From Eubacteriales Family XIII. Incertae Sedis bacterium (GTDB lineage: Bacteria; Bacillota; Clostridia; Peptostreptococcales; Anaerovoracaceae), in contig JAISTV010000013.1 of assembly GCA_031272485.1 (NCBI GenBank), positions 1 to 39,893 on the forward strand: DNA of 39,893 bases. Reading direction: 5' to 3'. Shown piece by piece: positions 14,904 through 24,481 of the stretch (its first letter is position 1; the number at the start of each line of letters is the position of its first letter). The notes beneath the pieces are model-generated. The model saw only the letters and a program-made list of their open reading frames with translations. It did not search any database and was not told the DNA's origin. Position numbers and translations under genes: made by a program.

Positions 14904-16649
14904 ATGGCTTTGGAAAAACCGGATTTTAGCGACCCGGAGGTGCGCGAGGCGTATCGGCATACGAGTTCGCACATTATGGCGCAGGCCATTAAGCGGCTGT
15001 GGCCGGAGGCGCAGCTGGCTATTGGGCCGGCCATCGCGGACGGGTTTTACTACGACATAGACCTGGAGCACAGGATTTCGGACGAGGACCTGAAGGCGAT
15101 CGAAAAGGAAATGAAGAAGATCATAGGCGCGAACCTGCCGCTCGAGCGCTTCGAGTTGGAACGGGACGAGGCGCTTAGCTGGGCGCGCGACAATCACGAG
15201 CCGTACAAGGAGGAACTGATTGAGGCGCTGCCTGACGGCGAGCGGATTTCCTTCTATAAGCAGGGCGAGTTCGTGGACCTTTGTAAAGGTCCGCACCTTG
15301 ACAGCACCGGGCAGGTGGGCGCGGTGAAACTGCAGTCCGTGGCGGGCGCGTACTGGCGCGGCGACGTGAAGAACAAGATGCTGCAGCGCATCTACGGCAC
15401 GAGCTTTCCGAGCAAGGAGGAACTCAAGGCATACCTTGACCGCATAGAGGAGGCCAAGAAACGCGACCACCGGCTGATAGGCAAGGAGATGGATCTGTTT
15501 ATGCTTACGGAGGAGGGGCCGGGATTCCCGTTCTTCCTGCCGAACGGCATGATTATCCGAAACGAGCTGGAGAAGTTCTGGCGCGAGGAGCACGCGAAGC
15601 GCGGCTACACGGAAATCCGGACGCCGCTTATCTTAAACGAGGCGCTCTGGCACACGTCCGGGCACTGGGACCACTATAAGAATAACATGTACTTTACGCA
15701 GATAGACGAGGCGGACTTCGCGGTGAAACCCATGAACTGCCCCGGCGCCATGCTGGTATACAAGCGGCGGATTTACTCGTACCGCGACCTGCCGGTTCGC
15801 TTAGCGGAGCTGGGCCAGGTGCACCGGCACGAGCTTTCCGGCACGCTGCACGGGCTTTTCCGCGTGCGGACGTTTACGCAGGACGACGCGCACATCTACA
15901 TGCTGCCGGAGCAGACGGAAGACGAGCTGATCCGCGTCATGGAGCTCATGGACTACATATATAAACTGTTCGGCTTCGAATATCACGTGGAGATTTCCAC
16001 GAAGCCGGAGGACTCCATGGGCAGCAAGGAGGACTGGGACATAGCGGAGAAGGCGCTGGTGTCCGCGGTGAACCGCTACGGGATTCCCTTCGTAATCAAC
16101 GAGGGCGACGGCGCGTTCTACGGTCCGAAGATAGACTTTCATCTGGAGGACAGCCTGGGCCGCTCGTGGCAGTGCGGCACGATTCAGCTGGACTTTCAGA
16201 TGCCGCAGCGGTTTGAGGCGACGTATGTGGGCGCGGACGGAGAGAAGCACATTCCGTATATGATTCACCGCGCGCTGTTCGGCTCTATCGAGCGGTTCAT
16301 AGGCATCCTGACGGAGCACTTCGCGGGCAAGTACCCGCTGTGGCTGGCGCCGGTGCAGGTGAAGATCCTCACGATTACGGAGGCGCAGAACGACTACGCC
16401 TACGCTCTCGCGGAGCAGATGCAGCAGGAAGGTCTGCGCGTGGAGGTGGATGGCCGCAACGAGAAAATCGGCTACAAGATCCGCCAGGCGAGAAACGCCC
16501 GCGACAGCTACATCATTGTCATAGGGGATAAGGAAAAGGAAAGCGGCGTGGTGCCGGTGCGCTCAAACAAAGCGGGCGAGCTGGGCGAAATGCCGGTGGG
16601 TGATTTTATAGCGCGGTGCCTGACGGAGATTCGGGACAAGGCGCTGTAA
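14904..16649 (+). CDS. thrS: Threonyl-tRNA synthetase lacking the TGS domain
   Basis: A 581-residue class II synthetase that charges tRNA-Thr in the cytoplasm. It starts directly in the editing domain: His19 and His23 (HTSSH) and the CKGPH motif near residues 129-133 mark the site that removes mis-attached serine. The catalytic core has the zinc ligands in MNCPGAM, QVHRHELSG and MIHRALFGS, and the C-terminal anticodon-binding domain ends near REIRDKAL-like residues. Family members are usually about 640 residues with an N-terminal TGS domain of about 60 residues, which is absent here. AGGAGG at 14893-14898, five bases before the ATG, fixes this start, so the short form is not an annotation error. 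Confidence 0.95.
   Translation: MALEKPDFSDPEVREAYRHTSSHIMAQAIKRLWPEAQLAIGPAIADGFYYDIDLEHRISDEDLKAIEKEMKKIIGANLPLERFELERDEALSWARDNHEPYKEELIEALPDGERISFYKQGEFVDLCKGPHLDSTGQVGAVKLQSVAGAYWRGDVKNKMLQRIYGTSFPSKEELKAYLDRIEEAKKRDHRLIGKEMDLFMLTEEGPGFPFFLPNGMIIRNELEKFWREEHAKRGYTEIRTPLILNEALWHTSGHWDHYKNNMYFTQIDEADFAVKPMNCPGAMLVYKRRIYSYRDLPVRLAELGQVHRHELSGTLHGLFRVRTFTQDDAHIYMLPEQTEDELIRVMELMDYIYKLFGFEYHVEISTKPEDSMGSKEDWDIAEKALVSAVNRYGIPFVINEGDGAFYGPKIDFHLEDSLGRSWQCGTIQLDFQMPQRFEATYVGADGEKHIPYMIHRALFGSIERFIGILTEHFAGKYPLWLAPVQVKILTITEAQNDYAYALAEQMQQEGLRVEVDGRNEKIGYKIRQARNARDSYIIVIGDKEKESGVVPVRSNKAGELGEMPVGDFIARCLTEIRDKAL
15282..15303. repeat. Degenerate motif copy in thrS
   Basis: TGTAAAG, loop GTCCGCAC, CTTGACA. 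It coincides with codons of the conserved CKGPHLD motif, so it may be chance. Confidence 0.35.
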
Positions 16650-16664
16650 GGAAAGGAACGAGGC

Positions 16665-17753
16665 ATGGGAAACTATTCGGGCGGGATGCCGCCGTACGGA
16701 CCGCCGCGTGATGCGGCAACGGTGATGGGGCCACCGCCCCCGCCGCCACGCAAGAAGGGAATGAGCGGCGGTAAGATAGCGCTCTTGATTGTAGGAATCT
16801 TGCTGGGGCTGTTCGTGGTCATGTTCGGCTTTGTGGCCATGATGAAAAGCGCGCTGGGCCTTTCGGGCAGTTCAGGCGAGCTTATCTATCCGAGCGAGGA
16901 ATACATAGGACGGGTGATGATTGTGGGCGAGATAGGCGCGTATGACGACCCGTACACGTCTTCGTATGAGAGCTATCACCACAACTTTACCATGAACGCC
17001 ATAGACGACATGATGTATGACAGTTTGAACCGCGGGCTGTTCCTGTATGTGGACACGCCGGGCGGTACGGTTTACGAGAGCGACGCGCTGTACCTGAAGA
17101 TTCTGGAGTACCAGGAGGTGACGGGGCGGCCGGTGTATGTGTATATGGGATCCATGGCGGCGTCGGGCGGTTACTACATCTCGGCGAACGCGGACAAGAT
17201 TTACGCGAACCGCAACTGCTGGACGGGGTCCATAGGCGTGGTCGTGGGGACGCTGTTTGACGTTTCGGGTTTTCTGGAACAGCACGGAATCAAGGCGGAG
17301 AATATAACCTCGGGCGCCAACAAGAGCATGGGTGGCTATTTCGAGCCCATGACGGAGGAGCAGCGGGCGATTTTCCAGAGCCTTGTGGACGAGGCGTTCG
17401 ACCAGTTCGTAGGAATCGTGGCGGATGGCCGCGACATGACGGAAGAGGAAGTGCGCAAGATAGCCGACGGACGGATTTATACGGCCAGTCAGGCGGAGGA
17501 GATAGGCCTGATCGACGGAATCTGTGCAGAGGAAGACGCGCTGTATGAGCTGCTGGATCTGGCGGGCGACACGGGCATGCGCGTGTTCGACGTGGAGTAT
17601 ACGGCGGATACGAGCGTGCTGGGGCTTCTCGCGCAGGGTGAAGCGGAGCAGGCGGACGCCAAGTACGACGGACTGCCGTCGGATATCGCGGCGGTGCTCA
17701 AGCTGGCGGAGGGTTCCGGCGAGGTGCCGATTAAGTATCTGTACGAAGGTTAG
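16665..17753 (+). CDS. sppA: Signal peptide peptidase SppA (S49 family)
   Basis: A 362-residue membrane-anchored serine protease that cleaves leftover signal peptides. A cytoplasmic Pro-rich N-terminus (GPPPPPPRKK) leads to one transmembrane segment (about residues 35-58), then the S49 domain. The catalytic Ser167 lies in MAASGGYYIS and the likely general base Lys220 in SGANKSMGG. Their 53-residue spacing matches the Ser-Lys pair of Bacillus SppA. It follows thrS by 15 bases and probably shares its transcript. The ATG has AAGGAACGAGG upstream. An inverted repeat directly after the stop (17753-17779) may end the transcript. Confidence 0.92.
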   Translation: MGNYSGGMPPYGPPRDAATVMGPPPPPPRKKGMSGGKIALLIVGILLGLFVVMFGFVAMMKSALGLSGSSGELIYPSEEYIGRVMIVGEIGAYDDPYTSSYESYHHNFTMNAIDDMMYDSLNRGLFLYVDTPGGTVYESDALYLKILEYQEVTGRPVYVYMGSMAASGGYYISANADKIYANRNCWTGSIGVVVGTLFDVSGFLEQHGIKAENITSGANKSMGGYFEPMTEEQRAIFQSLVDEAFDQFVGIVADGRDMTEEEVRKIADGRIYTASQAEEIGLIDGICAEEDALYELLDLAGDTGMRVFDVEYTADTSVLGLLAQGEAEQADAKYDGLPSDIAAVLKLAEGSGEVPIKYLYEG

Positions 17754-17779
17754 GGTGTCAAGGAAAAAACATGACACCC
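17753..17779. repeat. TGTCA inverted repeat after sppA
   Basis: Extended arms GGGTGTCA and TGACACCC enclose an A-rich loop; the core TGTCAAG/CATGACA is at 17756-17776. It starts at the last base of the sppA stop codon. There is no T-run, so it is not a typical terminator. Member of the dispersed TGTCAAG/CTTGACA family. Confidence 0.75.
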
Positions 17780-17811
17780 GGCTGGATTGCCGGAAATATA
17801 ATTGAAACATG

Positions 17812-17836
17812 CCTGTCAAACTTTTTGCTTGACAGG
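17812..17836. repeat. TGTCAA inverted repeat before ylxM, contains a -35 box
   Basis: CCTGTCAA pairs with TTGACAGG around an ACTTTTTGC loop; the core is 17814-17834. The right arm supplies the perfect TTGACA of the promoter at 17829-17857. Confidence 0.75.
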
Positions 17837-17857
17837 GGCAGGGCGCAGGAATAAACT
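17829..17857 (+). promoter_or_regulatory. Promoter for the ylxM-ffh operon
   Basis: TTGACA (17829-17834), a 17-base spacer and TAAACT (17852-17857, four of six consensus bases). Transcription would start near 17864, inside the next hairpin. Confidence 0.6.
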
Positions 17858-17860
17858 AAT

Positions 17861-17885
17861 CCGTGGAAATGATTCATTTCCGCGG
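17861..17885 (+). promoter_or_regulatory. Leader hairpin before ylxM
   Basis: CCGTGGAAATG pairs with CATTTCCGCGG (one U-G pair) around ATT, an 11-pair stem. It ends about ten bases before the GGAGGTG ribosome site, so it could affect ylxM translation or mRNA stability. Confidence 0.5.
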
Positions 17886-17907
17886 ATTTCTCGTTGGAGG
17901 TGGGAAA

Positions 17908-18930
<1,023 letters not shown>

Positions 18931-18940
18931 GGAGCGGCGC

Positions 18941-20278
18941 ATGGCCTTTGAGGGGCTTTCGGAAAAATTACAAGGTGTATTCAAGAAGCTGAGAGGCAAG
19001 GGTGTTCTCACCGAGGCAGACATAGATGAAGCCATGCGCGAGGTGAAGCTCGCGCTGCTCGAAGCTGACGTGAACTTCAAGGTCGTAAAGGACTTCGTGG
19101 CCGCCGTCAAGGAAAAGGCGTCCGGCGCGGAGATTCATGCGAGCCTGAACCCCGGCCAGCAGGTGATTAAAATCGTGCAGGACGAGTTGGTGGGACTCAT
19201 GGGCAGCGCCCAGAGCAAACTCACCTACTCGCCGAGCGGTTTTACCGTCATTATGCTGGTTGGCCTGCAGGGCACCGGTAAGACGACCACCTGCGGCAAG
19301 CTGGTAAACTTTCTCCGCAAGGAAGGCAAGTCTCCCATGCTTGCGGCGTGCGACATCTACCGTCCGGCGGCAATAGATCAGCTGGAGGTGGTAGCGGGGC
19401 AGGTGAATGCGCCGGTATACACCGACCGGTCGAGCCGCGATCCGGTAGCCATAGCGCAGGCCGCCATCAAGGAGGCCCAGCTCAAGGGCTACAACATCCT
19501 GATCGTGGATACGGCGGGCAGATTGCAGATAGACGAAGAGCTCATGGACGAGCTGAAGCTCCTGAAGAAGAGCATCCGGCCGCATGAGATTCTCCTCGTG
19601 GTGGATGCGCTCACCGGCCAGGACGCCGTGAATGCCGCCAAGGGCTTTAACGACGCGCTGGGTGTGGACGGAATCATTATGACCAAGCTGGACGGCGACT
19701 CCCGCGGTGGTGCCGCCTTGTCCACGAAATCGGTGACAGGTAAGCCGATAAAATTCATTGGCGTCGGGGAAAAGCTCGACGCGCTGGAGCCCTTCCACCC
19801 GGACCGCATGGCTTCGCGGATACTGGGCATGGGCGATGTGATAACCCTGATCGAGCAGGCGCAGGACGCCTACGACGAGGAGAAGGCCGAGGAGCTCGAG
19901 CGCAAGATGCGCAAGAACGAGTTCACCCTGGACGACTTCCTCGAGCAGATGGGTCAGGTACGCAAGATGGGCGGTATCGCCAAGATCATGGGTATGCTCC
20001 CCGGCATGGGGCGCACCAAGGTCAGTGACGATCAGATAGAGCAGGGCGAACGCGATTTCGCGCGGATGGAGGCGATCATCCAGTCTATGACCAAGGAGGA
20101 ACGCCGCGATCCGGCCGTGCTGAACGCAAGCCGCAGGAAACGCATTTCCGCGGGCAGCGGGCAGCCGGTAGCCATGATCAATCAAATGGTTAAGCGTTAC
20201 GAGGAGGCGCGCAAGATGATGAAACAGTTCATGCGCCCCGGGAAACGCGGAAGAGGAATGCCGAATCTATTTCAATAG
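18941..20278 (+). CDS. ffh: Signal recognition particle GTPase Ffh
   Basis: A 445-residue SRP54 protein that targets membrane and secreted proteins to FtsY and the translocon. The N domain (residues 1-95) is followed by the GTPase domain with P-loop [10 protein letters not shown] (about 106-115), DTAGR (about 189) and [10 protein letters not shown] (about 246). The methionine-rich M domain with RKRISAGSG binds SRP RNA and signal sequences, and the protein ends GMPNLFQ. Length is standard. It starts ten bases after ylxM, in the conserved ylxM-ffh order. Confidence 0.97.
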   Translation: MAFEGLSEKLQGVFKKLRGKGVLTEADIDEAMREVKLALLEADVNFKVVKDFVAAVKEKASGAEIHASLNPGQQVIKIVQDELVGLMGSAQSKLTYSPSGFTVIMLVGLQGTGKTTTCGKLVNFLRKEGKSPMLAACDIYRPAAIDQLEVVAGQVNAPVYTDRSSRDPVAIAQAAIKEAQLKGYNILIVDTAGRLQIDEELMDELKLLKKSIRPHEILLVVDALTGQDAVNAAKGFNDALGVDGIIMTKLDGDSRGGAALSTKSVTGKPIKFIGVGEKLDALEPFHPDRMASRILGMGDVITLIEQAQDAYDEEKAEELERKMRKNEFTLDDFLEQMGQVRKMGGIAKIMGMLPGMGRTKVSDDQIEQGERDFARMEAIIQSMTKEERRDPAVLNASRRKRISAGSGQPVAMINQMVKRYEEARKMMKQFMRPGKRGRGMPNLFQ

Positions 20279-20298
20279 AGAGCAAGGAGGAACAGGAT

Positions 20299-20544
20299 AT
20301 GGCAGTAAAGATCAGACTAAAGAGGATGGGCGCCAAGAAAAAGCCCTTTTACCGCATCGTGGTGGCGGACAGCCGCAGCCCGCGTGACGGAAAGTTTATC
20401 GAAGAGCTCGGCTACTATGACCCGCTGAAGGATCCGGCGGAGATTAAGGTGGATGCCGAGAAGGTTTCCAAGTGGATTTCTAACGGCGCGCAGCCGACCG
20501 AGACGGCGAAAGCCCTTCTGAAGAAATCAGGAGCGCTTGCCTAA
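20299..20544 (+). CDS. rpsP: 30S ribosomal protein S16
   Basis: 81 residues, [20 protein letters not shown] and [21 protein letters not shown], the full S16 signature. It is a structural protein of the small subunit body. AAGGAGG lies upstream of the ATG. It follows ffh by 20 bases in the standard Firmicutes order. Confidence 0.98.
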   Translation: MAVKIRLKRMGAKKKPFYRIVVADSRSPRDGKFIEELGYYDPLKDPAEIKVDAEKVSKWISNGAQPTETAKALLKKSGALA

Positions 20545-20556
20545 GAGGAGGGGCAA

Positions 20557-20787
20557 ATGGAAGAATTGGTGAGACTCATCGCGAAATCCTTAGTGGACGA
20601 GCCGGATGCGGTGAACGTGAGCAGCACGGAAGAAGGCAACGAAATTAAGATCGAGCTTCGCGTGGCGGAGAACGATATGGGAAAGGTTATCGGCAAGCAG
20701 GGGCGCATAGCGAAGGCCATCCGCACGGTGGTCACCGCTGTGGCAACGCGCGAGAACAAGCAGGTAAGCGTAGACATAGTCCAGTAG
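20557..20787 (+). CDS. khpA: KH-domain RNA-binding protein KhpA
   Basis: 76 residues forming one KH domain with the GxxG loop GKQG at residues 46-49. KhpA (YlqC) is a small RNA-binding protein that in other Firmicutes pairs with KhpB/Jag and influences cell elongation and division. The start follows GAGGAGGGG. It sits between rpsP and rimM as usual. Confidence 0.93.
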   Translation: MEELVRLIAKSLVDEPDAVNVSSTEEGNEIKIELRVAENDMGKVIGKQGRIAKAIRTVVTAVATRENKQVSVDIVQ

Positions 20788-20809
20788 CTGCCGTATCGGT
20801 AAGGGACTC

Positions 20810-21346
20810 TTGACCGAAACAAACACGATAATAAAAATCGGGAAGATAACAGGTGCCGCCGGACTGCGCGGCGAAGTAAAGCTCTTTCACGATTCCGGGG
20901 AGCGGGAACGCCTTGCGGGAATCCGGGAGCTTTATTTGCTTGCCCCGGGCGCGCGCGAGGAGGACATGCGGAAGACCGAGGTGCTTGCCCTGCGTTACAC
21001 GGGAAAGACCCCGGTGCTTACGCTGGCCGGCGTAACGGACCGGAGCGCGGCGGAGGCGCTTGCCGGAACGCTTGTCTATGCGGAGCTGACAGCCCTGGCG
21101 CCTTTAGAGGCGGATGCGTTTTATGTGGAAGTGATTGCGGGATTTTCCGTAGTGGACGCCGCGGGCTTTCCTGTCGGGACGGTGGCAGGCGTGCTTCCGA
21201 ACCCCGCCCACGACATTCTGCGCATTTCGCTCGACGGCAAGGCGCAGGAGGCGCTGCTGCCGTTTGTCGATGTGTTCGTAAGTGAGGTGGATGCGGCCGG
21301 CCGGGTCATCCGGATTACGCCGCCGGAAGGGTGGCCGCTGGACTGA
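20810..21346 (+). CDS. rimM: 16S rRNA processing protein RimM
   Basis: 178 residues. The N-terminal domain (IIKIGKITGAAGLRGEVKL) and C-terminal PRC-barrel (DAFYVEVIAGFSVVDAAGFPVG) match RimM, which helps mature the 30S head and binds S19. The start is TTG at 20810, three to four bases after AAGGGA; no ATG fits the conserved N-terminus. The stop overlaps the trmD start as TGATG, so translation is probably coupled. Confidence 0.93.
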   Translation: MTETNTIIKIGKITGAAGLRGEVKLFHDSGERERLAGIRELYLLAPGAREEDMRKTEVLALRYTGKTPVLTLAGVTDRSAAEALAGTLVYAELTALAPLEADAFYVEVIAGFSVVDAAGFPVGTVAGVLPNPAHDILRISLDGKAQEALLPFVDVFVSEVDAAGRVIRITPPEGWPLD

Positions 21347-22122
21347 TGTATATCAAGGTACTTACGCTTTTTCCGGAGATGTTTGCGGAGGTGCTTTCCG
21401 CGAGCATACTGGGGCGCGCGGCGGAGAAGGGCATCCTTTCCGTGGAGGTGGCGAACATAAGGGACTACAGCACGAACAAACACCTGAAGGCGGACGACTA
21501 TCCCTTTGGCGGCGGAGCCGGCATGGTCATGATGGCGCAGCCGGTGTTCGACGCGGTGGCGGCGAGCACGCCCGCGCGCAAGGTGTATATGTCCCCGCGC
21601 GGCAAGCTGCTGGATGAGGCGCTCATCCGCTCGCTGGCGGCGGAGGAGGAACTGCTGATTCTCTGCGGGCACTATGAGGGCATGGACCAGCGGGTGCTGG
21701 ATTACTTCGACTTTGAAGAGGTATCCATAGGCGACTATGTGCTCACGGGCGGGGAGCTGCCGGCCATGGTGCTCATAGACGCGGTGGCGCGTATGCTTCC
21801 GGAAGCGCTGGGAAACGAACAGGCGCATCTGGAGGAGTCCATCTATTCGGGGCTTCTGGAATACCCGCAGTACACGCGGCCGGCGGCCTTTGAATACCAG
21901 TGGCAGACGCTGGAGGTTCCGCCGGTGCTGGCGGGCGGAAACCACAAGGAGATTCACCTGTGGAACTATCGCGAGTCGCTCGCGCTGACCATGAAAGTCC
22001 GTCCGGATTTGTTCCGGAAGTACATACAGACTGTCAAGCCCGAGGACTTGACAAAGGAAGAGAAGAAAATACTGGCGGAATGCAGGGAGGCATTTGAACT
22101 TGAAGATAACGAATCGGACTAA
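21346..22122 (+). CDS. trmD: tRNA (guanine-37-N1)-methyltransferase TrmD
   Basis: 258 residues, a SPOUT-fold enzyme that methylates G37 of tRNAs reading CNN codons and prevents frameshifting. It begins MYIKVLTLFPEMF, and the knot region has LCGHYEGMDQRV and IGDYVLTGGELPAM. YPQYTRP lies in the C-terminal half. The ATG at 21346 overlaps the rimM stop; an in-frame GTG at 21331 lacks family support. The 3' end carries a TGTCAAG/CTTGACA repeat (22032-22053) and overlaps the next gene. rplS, which often follows trmD, is absent here. Confidence 0.96.
   Translation: MYIKVLTLFPEMFAEVLSASILGRAAEKGILSVEVANIRDYSTNKHLKADDYPFGGGAGMVMMAQPVFDAVAASTPARKVYMSPRGKLLDEALIRSLAAEEELLILCGHYEGMDQRVLDYFDFEEVSIGDYVLTGGELPAMVLIDAVARMLPEALGNEQAHLEESIYSGLLEYPQYTRPAAFEYQWQTLEVPPVLAGGNHKEIHLWNYRESLALTMKVRPDLFRKYIQTVKPEDLTKEEKKILAECREAFELEDNESD
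22032..22053. repeat. TGTCAAG/CTTGACA motif copy in trmD
   Basis: Perfect arms around CCCGAGGA, near the 3' end of trmD. Confidence 0.8.
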
Positions 22123-23125
22123 GATTCTGATAGCGGTTTTCCTTCTGGCGGCGTTCGCACTGTACGCGGTCATATATATCTTTCCCAAGATAACGGGAAT
22201 CATGGAGAAGACGCAGGTGCTGGAATACGGCAGCCTGTCCATATCCGATACGGCCGAGGTGCTCATCCTGCGCGACGAGACGCTGTATGTGGCGGACAGC
22301 GCGGGCGGCGTGAGCTATGCCGTGGCCGAGGGCACTAAGGTGCGCAGCGGCGTACAGATTCTCTGGATCGATCCGTCCGTGGCGGCGCTGGAGGGCGAGG
22401 AGGCAGCGGCGGGCGCGGAGGATACGTCCACGGTGGGCGGGATAAAGTCCATAGCGGGCAAGGATGCGCAGGAAAACCCGGGGAACGTTTCGCCCATAAC
22501 GGCGGTGGTCTCTTACCACGCGGATGGCTATGAGAAGACGCTCTCGCCGGACGCGTACGCTTCTCTTACCAAGGAAGCGGCAGCCGGGTATCCGGTAGCG
22601 GGCACGGACCTTACGCGGACCTATACGAAGAAGGGCGACCCGCTGTATAAGATTACGGACAACAACGTCTGGTACATGGTCTACTGGCCGGAGAAGGCGG
22701 ACGCGGAGAAGGAATACTATGTGTCCGGACAGGCGGTTACGGTGCGCATAGGCGAGGCGGAGATAGCCGCGCGCGTGCAGGACTGCGTAAAGGAAGGCGG
22801 CTCTTACAAGGTGCTCCTGCGTTCGGACGTGTACTATAGCGACATGGCGCGGATTCGCCGGGCGCAGGCGGTGATTAGTTTCGACGAGTATATGGGGCTG
22901 ATCATGGACGAGAGCTGCATCCAGGAACGGGACGGCGTGACGGGCGTTTACGTGAAGCAGACCACGGGCGACTACAAGTGGGTACCGGTGAACGTCAAGT
23001 CGCACGCGGACGGCCAGTGCGTGGTCTCGGCTGTCCGGTTCTACGATGCAGAGGGAAACGAGGTGCTTACGGTTACGTACTACGACGAGGTGCTGAAGAA
23101 CCCGGGAGATAAGAAGTATGATTGA
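22100..23125 (+). CDS. HlyD-like membrane protein next to division genes
   Basis: About 341 residues with one N-terminal transmembrane helix (ILIAVFLLAAFALYAVIYIF), then an extracytoplasmic part with a biotinyl/lipoyl-like beta domain (SISDTAEVLILRDETLYVADSAGGVSYAVAEGTKV). Similar proteins in Clostridia are annotated as HlyD-family adaptor subunits and often sit before yggS-sepF. No ABC partner is nearby, so export is doubtful and a role at the division site is possible; this is inference. Start is TTG at 22100 (nine bases after GGGAGG) or TTG at 22094; both overlap trmD. The 3' end overlaps yggS by eight bases. Confidence 0.75.
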   Translation: MKITNRTKILIAVFLLAAFALYAVIYIFPKITGIMEKTQVLEYGSLSISDTAEVLILRDETLYVADSAGGVSYAVAEGTKVRSGVQILWIDPSVAALEGEEAAAGAEDTSTVGGIKSIAGKDAQENPGNVSPITAVVSYHADGYEKTLSPDAYASLTKEAAAGYPVAGTDLTRTYTKKGDPLYKITDNNVWYMVYWPEKADAEKEYYVSGQAVTVRIGEAEIAARVQDCVKEGGSYKVLLRSDVYYSDMARIRRAQAVISFDEYMGLIMDESCIQERDGVTGVYVKQTTGDYKWVPVNVKSHADGQCVVSAVRFYDAEGNEVLTVTYYDEVLKNPGDKKYD

Positions 23126-23846
23126 TATTGCGGAAAACATAAGACAGATACGGGGCAAGGTGCTCGCGGCTGCCGCGCGGGGTGGCCGTGACGGAAGAAC
23201 TGTGCAGATTATTGCTGTCACAAAGACCAGGTCGCCGGAGGAGATGCTCGCTGCCGTAGAGGCCGGCCTGACGGATCTGGGTGAGAACAAGGTGCAGGAA
23301 CTCGAAGAAAAATACGCTGCGGTTACAGCGGGTGTAACAGAAATGAAAACATCTGTGCGGTGGCATATGATTGGACATCTACAGAGAAATAAGGTAAAAT
23401 ACACCATGGATAAGGTCGATCTTATCCATTCGGTTGACAGCTTCCGCCTGGCGGAGGAAATCGACCGGCGGGCGAGCCTGTCAAGTAAAAAGGTTGACAT
23501 CCTGTTGCAGGTGAACCCGGCTGGAGAGGAAAGCAAATTCGGACTCTCGGCGAGTGAGGCGCCGGCGCTTACGGGGAAGATTCTTAACGAACTTTCGAAT
23601 GTGTGCGTGCGGGGGCTCATGACAGTGGTGCCCGACGTGGCTGATCCGGAAGAGGTGAGACCATACTTCCGGACGGTGAGCCGGCTTTTTGACGAAATAA
23701 AGACGAGTCTTTCACACGAGCGCCTCGATATGCGGTATCTGTCCATGGGCATGACGCATGACTATGAAGTGGCGGTGGAAGAGGGCGCGAACCTGATCCG
23801 CGTGGGAACGGGGATTTTCGGGCCGCGGAGTTACGAAGTAGAATAA
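23118..23846 (+). CDS. yggS: PLP homeostasis protein YggS/YlmE
   Basis: 242 residues, a single-domain alanine-racemase-like TIM barrel that binds pyridoxal phosphate through Lys36 (AVTKTRSPEE). Further family marks are LGENKVQEL, WHMIGHLQRNKVKY, SVDS and the C-terminal SMGMTHDYEVAVEEGANLIRVG. It keeps free PLP and amino-acid pools in balance and is typically encoded just before sepF. The start overlaps the previous gene. A motif copy lies at 23479-23499 in an A-rich patch. Confidence 0.95.
   Translation: MIDIAENIRQIRGKVLAAAARGGRDGRTVQIIAVTKTRSPEEMLAAVEAGLTDLGENKVQELEEKYAAVTAGVTEMKTSVRWHMIGHLQRNKVKYTMDKVDLIHSVDSFRLAEEIDRRASLSSKKVDILLQVNPAGEESKFGLSASEAPALTGKILNELSNVCVRGLMTVVPDVADPEEVRPYFRTVSRLFDEIKTSLSHERLDMRYLSMGMTHDYEVAVEEGANLIRVGTGIFGPRSYEVE
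23479..23499. repeat. TGTCAAG/GTTGACA motif copy in yggS
   Basis: Arms TGTCAAG and GTTGACA (outer six bases perfect) around TAAAAAG. Confidence 0.75.
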
Positions 23847-23857
23847 GGAGATATGGT

Positions 23858-24469
23858 ATGGCAGGTGTTTTCGGAAAACTGAAGAATCTGGTGGGGCTCG
23901 AGGATGAGTACTACGAGGAAGAGTTCACGGAAGAGGATATAGAGCCGAGCAAGCCGCTTTGGCGTAGCAACAAGCGCGGCGATATTCGCGATATGCACGG
24001 GGAAGAGCGCCGGCCGGCGCCGCAGGAACGCTACAGCAGCCGGGAGCAGTACTACGAGCAGCCGCGCGTGGCGCGTCAGCGTTCGCCGGAACCGCGTCCC
24101 ATAAGGCCGGTGGAACCGGTGCGTGACCGGGAGCGGGCGACTGCCATGCGGGAGAATACCATTCGCAAGATTACGGAGCAGCTGAAGATCGTGGTCATAG
24201 AGCCGAAGAGCTTCAACGACTGCCCGAAGCTGGTGAACGCGCTCAAGCAGCGCAAGCCGATTATTATCAACCTGGAGAAGATTGAGCGGGAAACGGCCAA
24301 GAACATCTTCAACTTCCTGAACGGCGCCACGTACGCACTCAACGGAAACGTGCAGAAGATAGCGAACAACATTTTCGTGTTCCTGCCGGAGAACGTGGAT
24401 GTCATGTCGAATACGGAGCATAAGGGCATGACTTTCGGGGCCGAGGACGGAAACCCCTGGAAGACCTGA
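23858..24469 (+). CDS. sepF: Cell division protein SepF
   Basis: 203 residues. An N-terminal membrane-binding helix (MAGVFGKLKNLVGL) leads to an acidic then Arg/Pro-rich linker (about 20-95) and the SepF domain (about 103-185: IVVIEPKSFNDCPKLVNALK, NFLNGATYALNG). SepF polymerises, binds the FtsZ C-terminus and anchors the Z-ring. AAGGAG overlaps the yggS stop, so the pair is coupled. Confidence 0.96.
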   Translation: MAGVFGKLKNLVGLEDEYYEEEFTEEDIEPSKPLWRSNKRGDIRDMHGEERRPAPQERYSSREQYYEQPRVARQRSPEPRPIRPVEPVRDRERATAMRENTIRKITEQLKIVVIEPKSFNDCPKLVNALKQRKPIIINLEKIERETAKNIFNFLNGATYALNGNVQKIANNIFVFLPENVDVMSNTEHKGMTFGAEDGNPWKT

Positions 24470-24481
24470 GCTAAAGCAGAA

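Noticed and set aside
17753-17836. The two TGTCA hairpins after sppA as ordinary terminators
   Set aside because: Neither is followed by a T-run, and the same repeat occurs inside genes where termination would be harmful.
22034-23752. 572-residue minus-strand frame over the HlyD-like gene and yggS
   Set aside because: No recognisable motifs, and both plus-strand genes are well supported with coupled starts.
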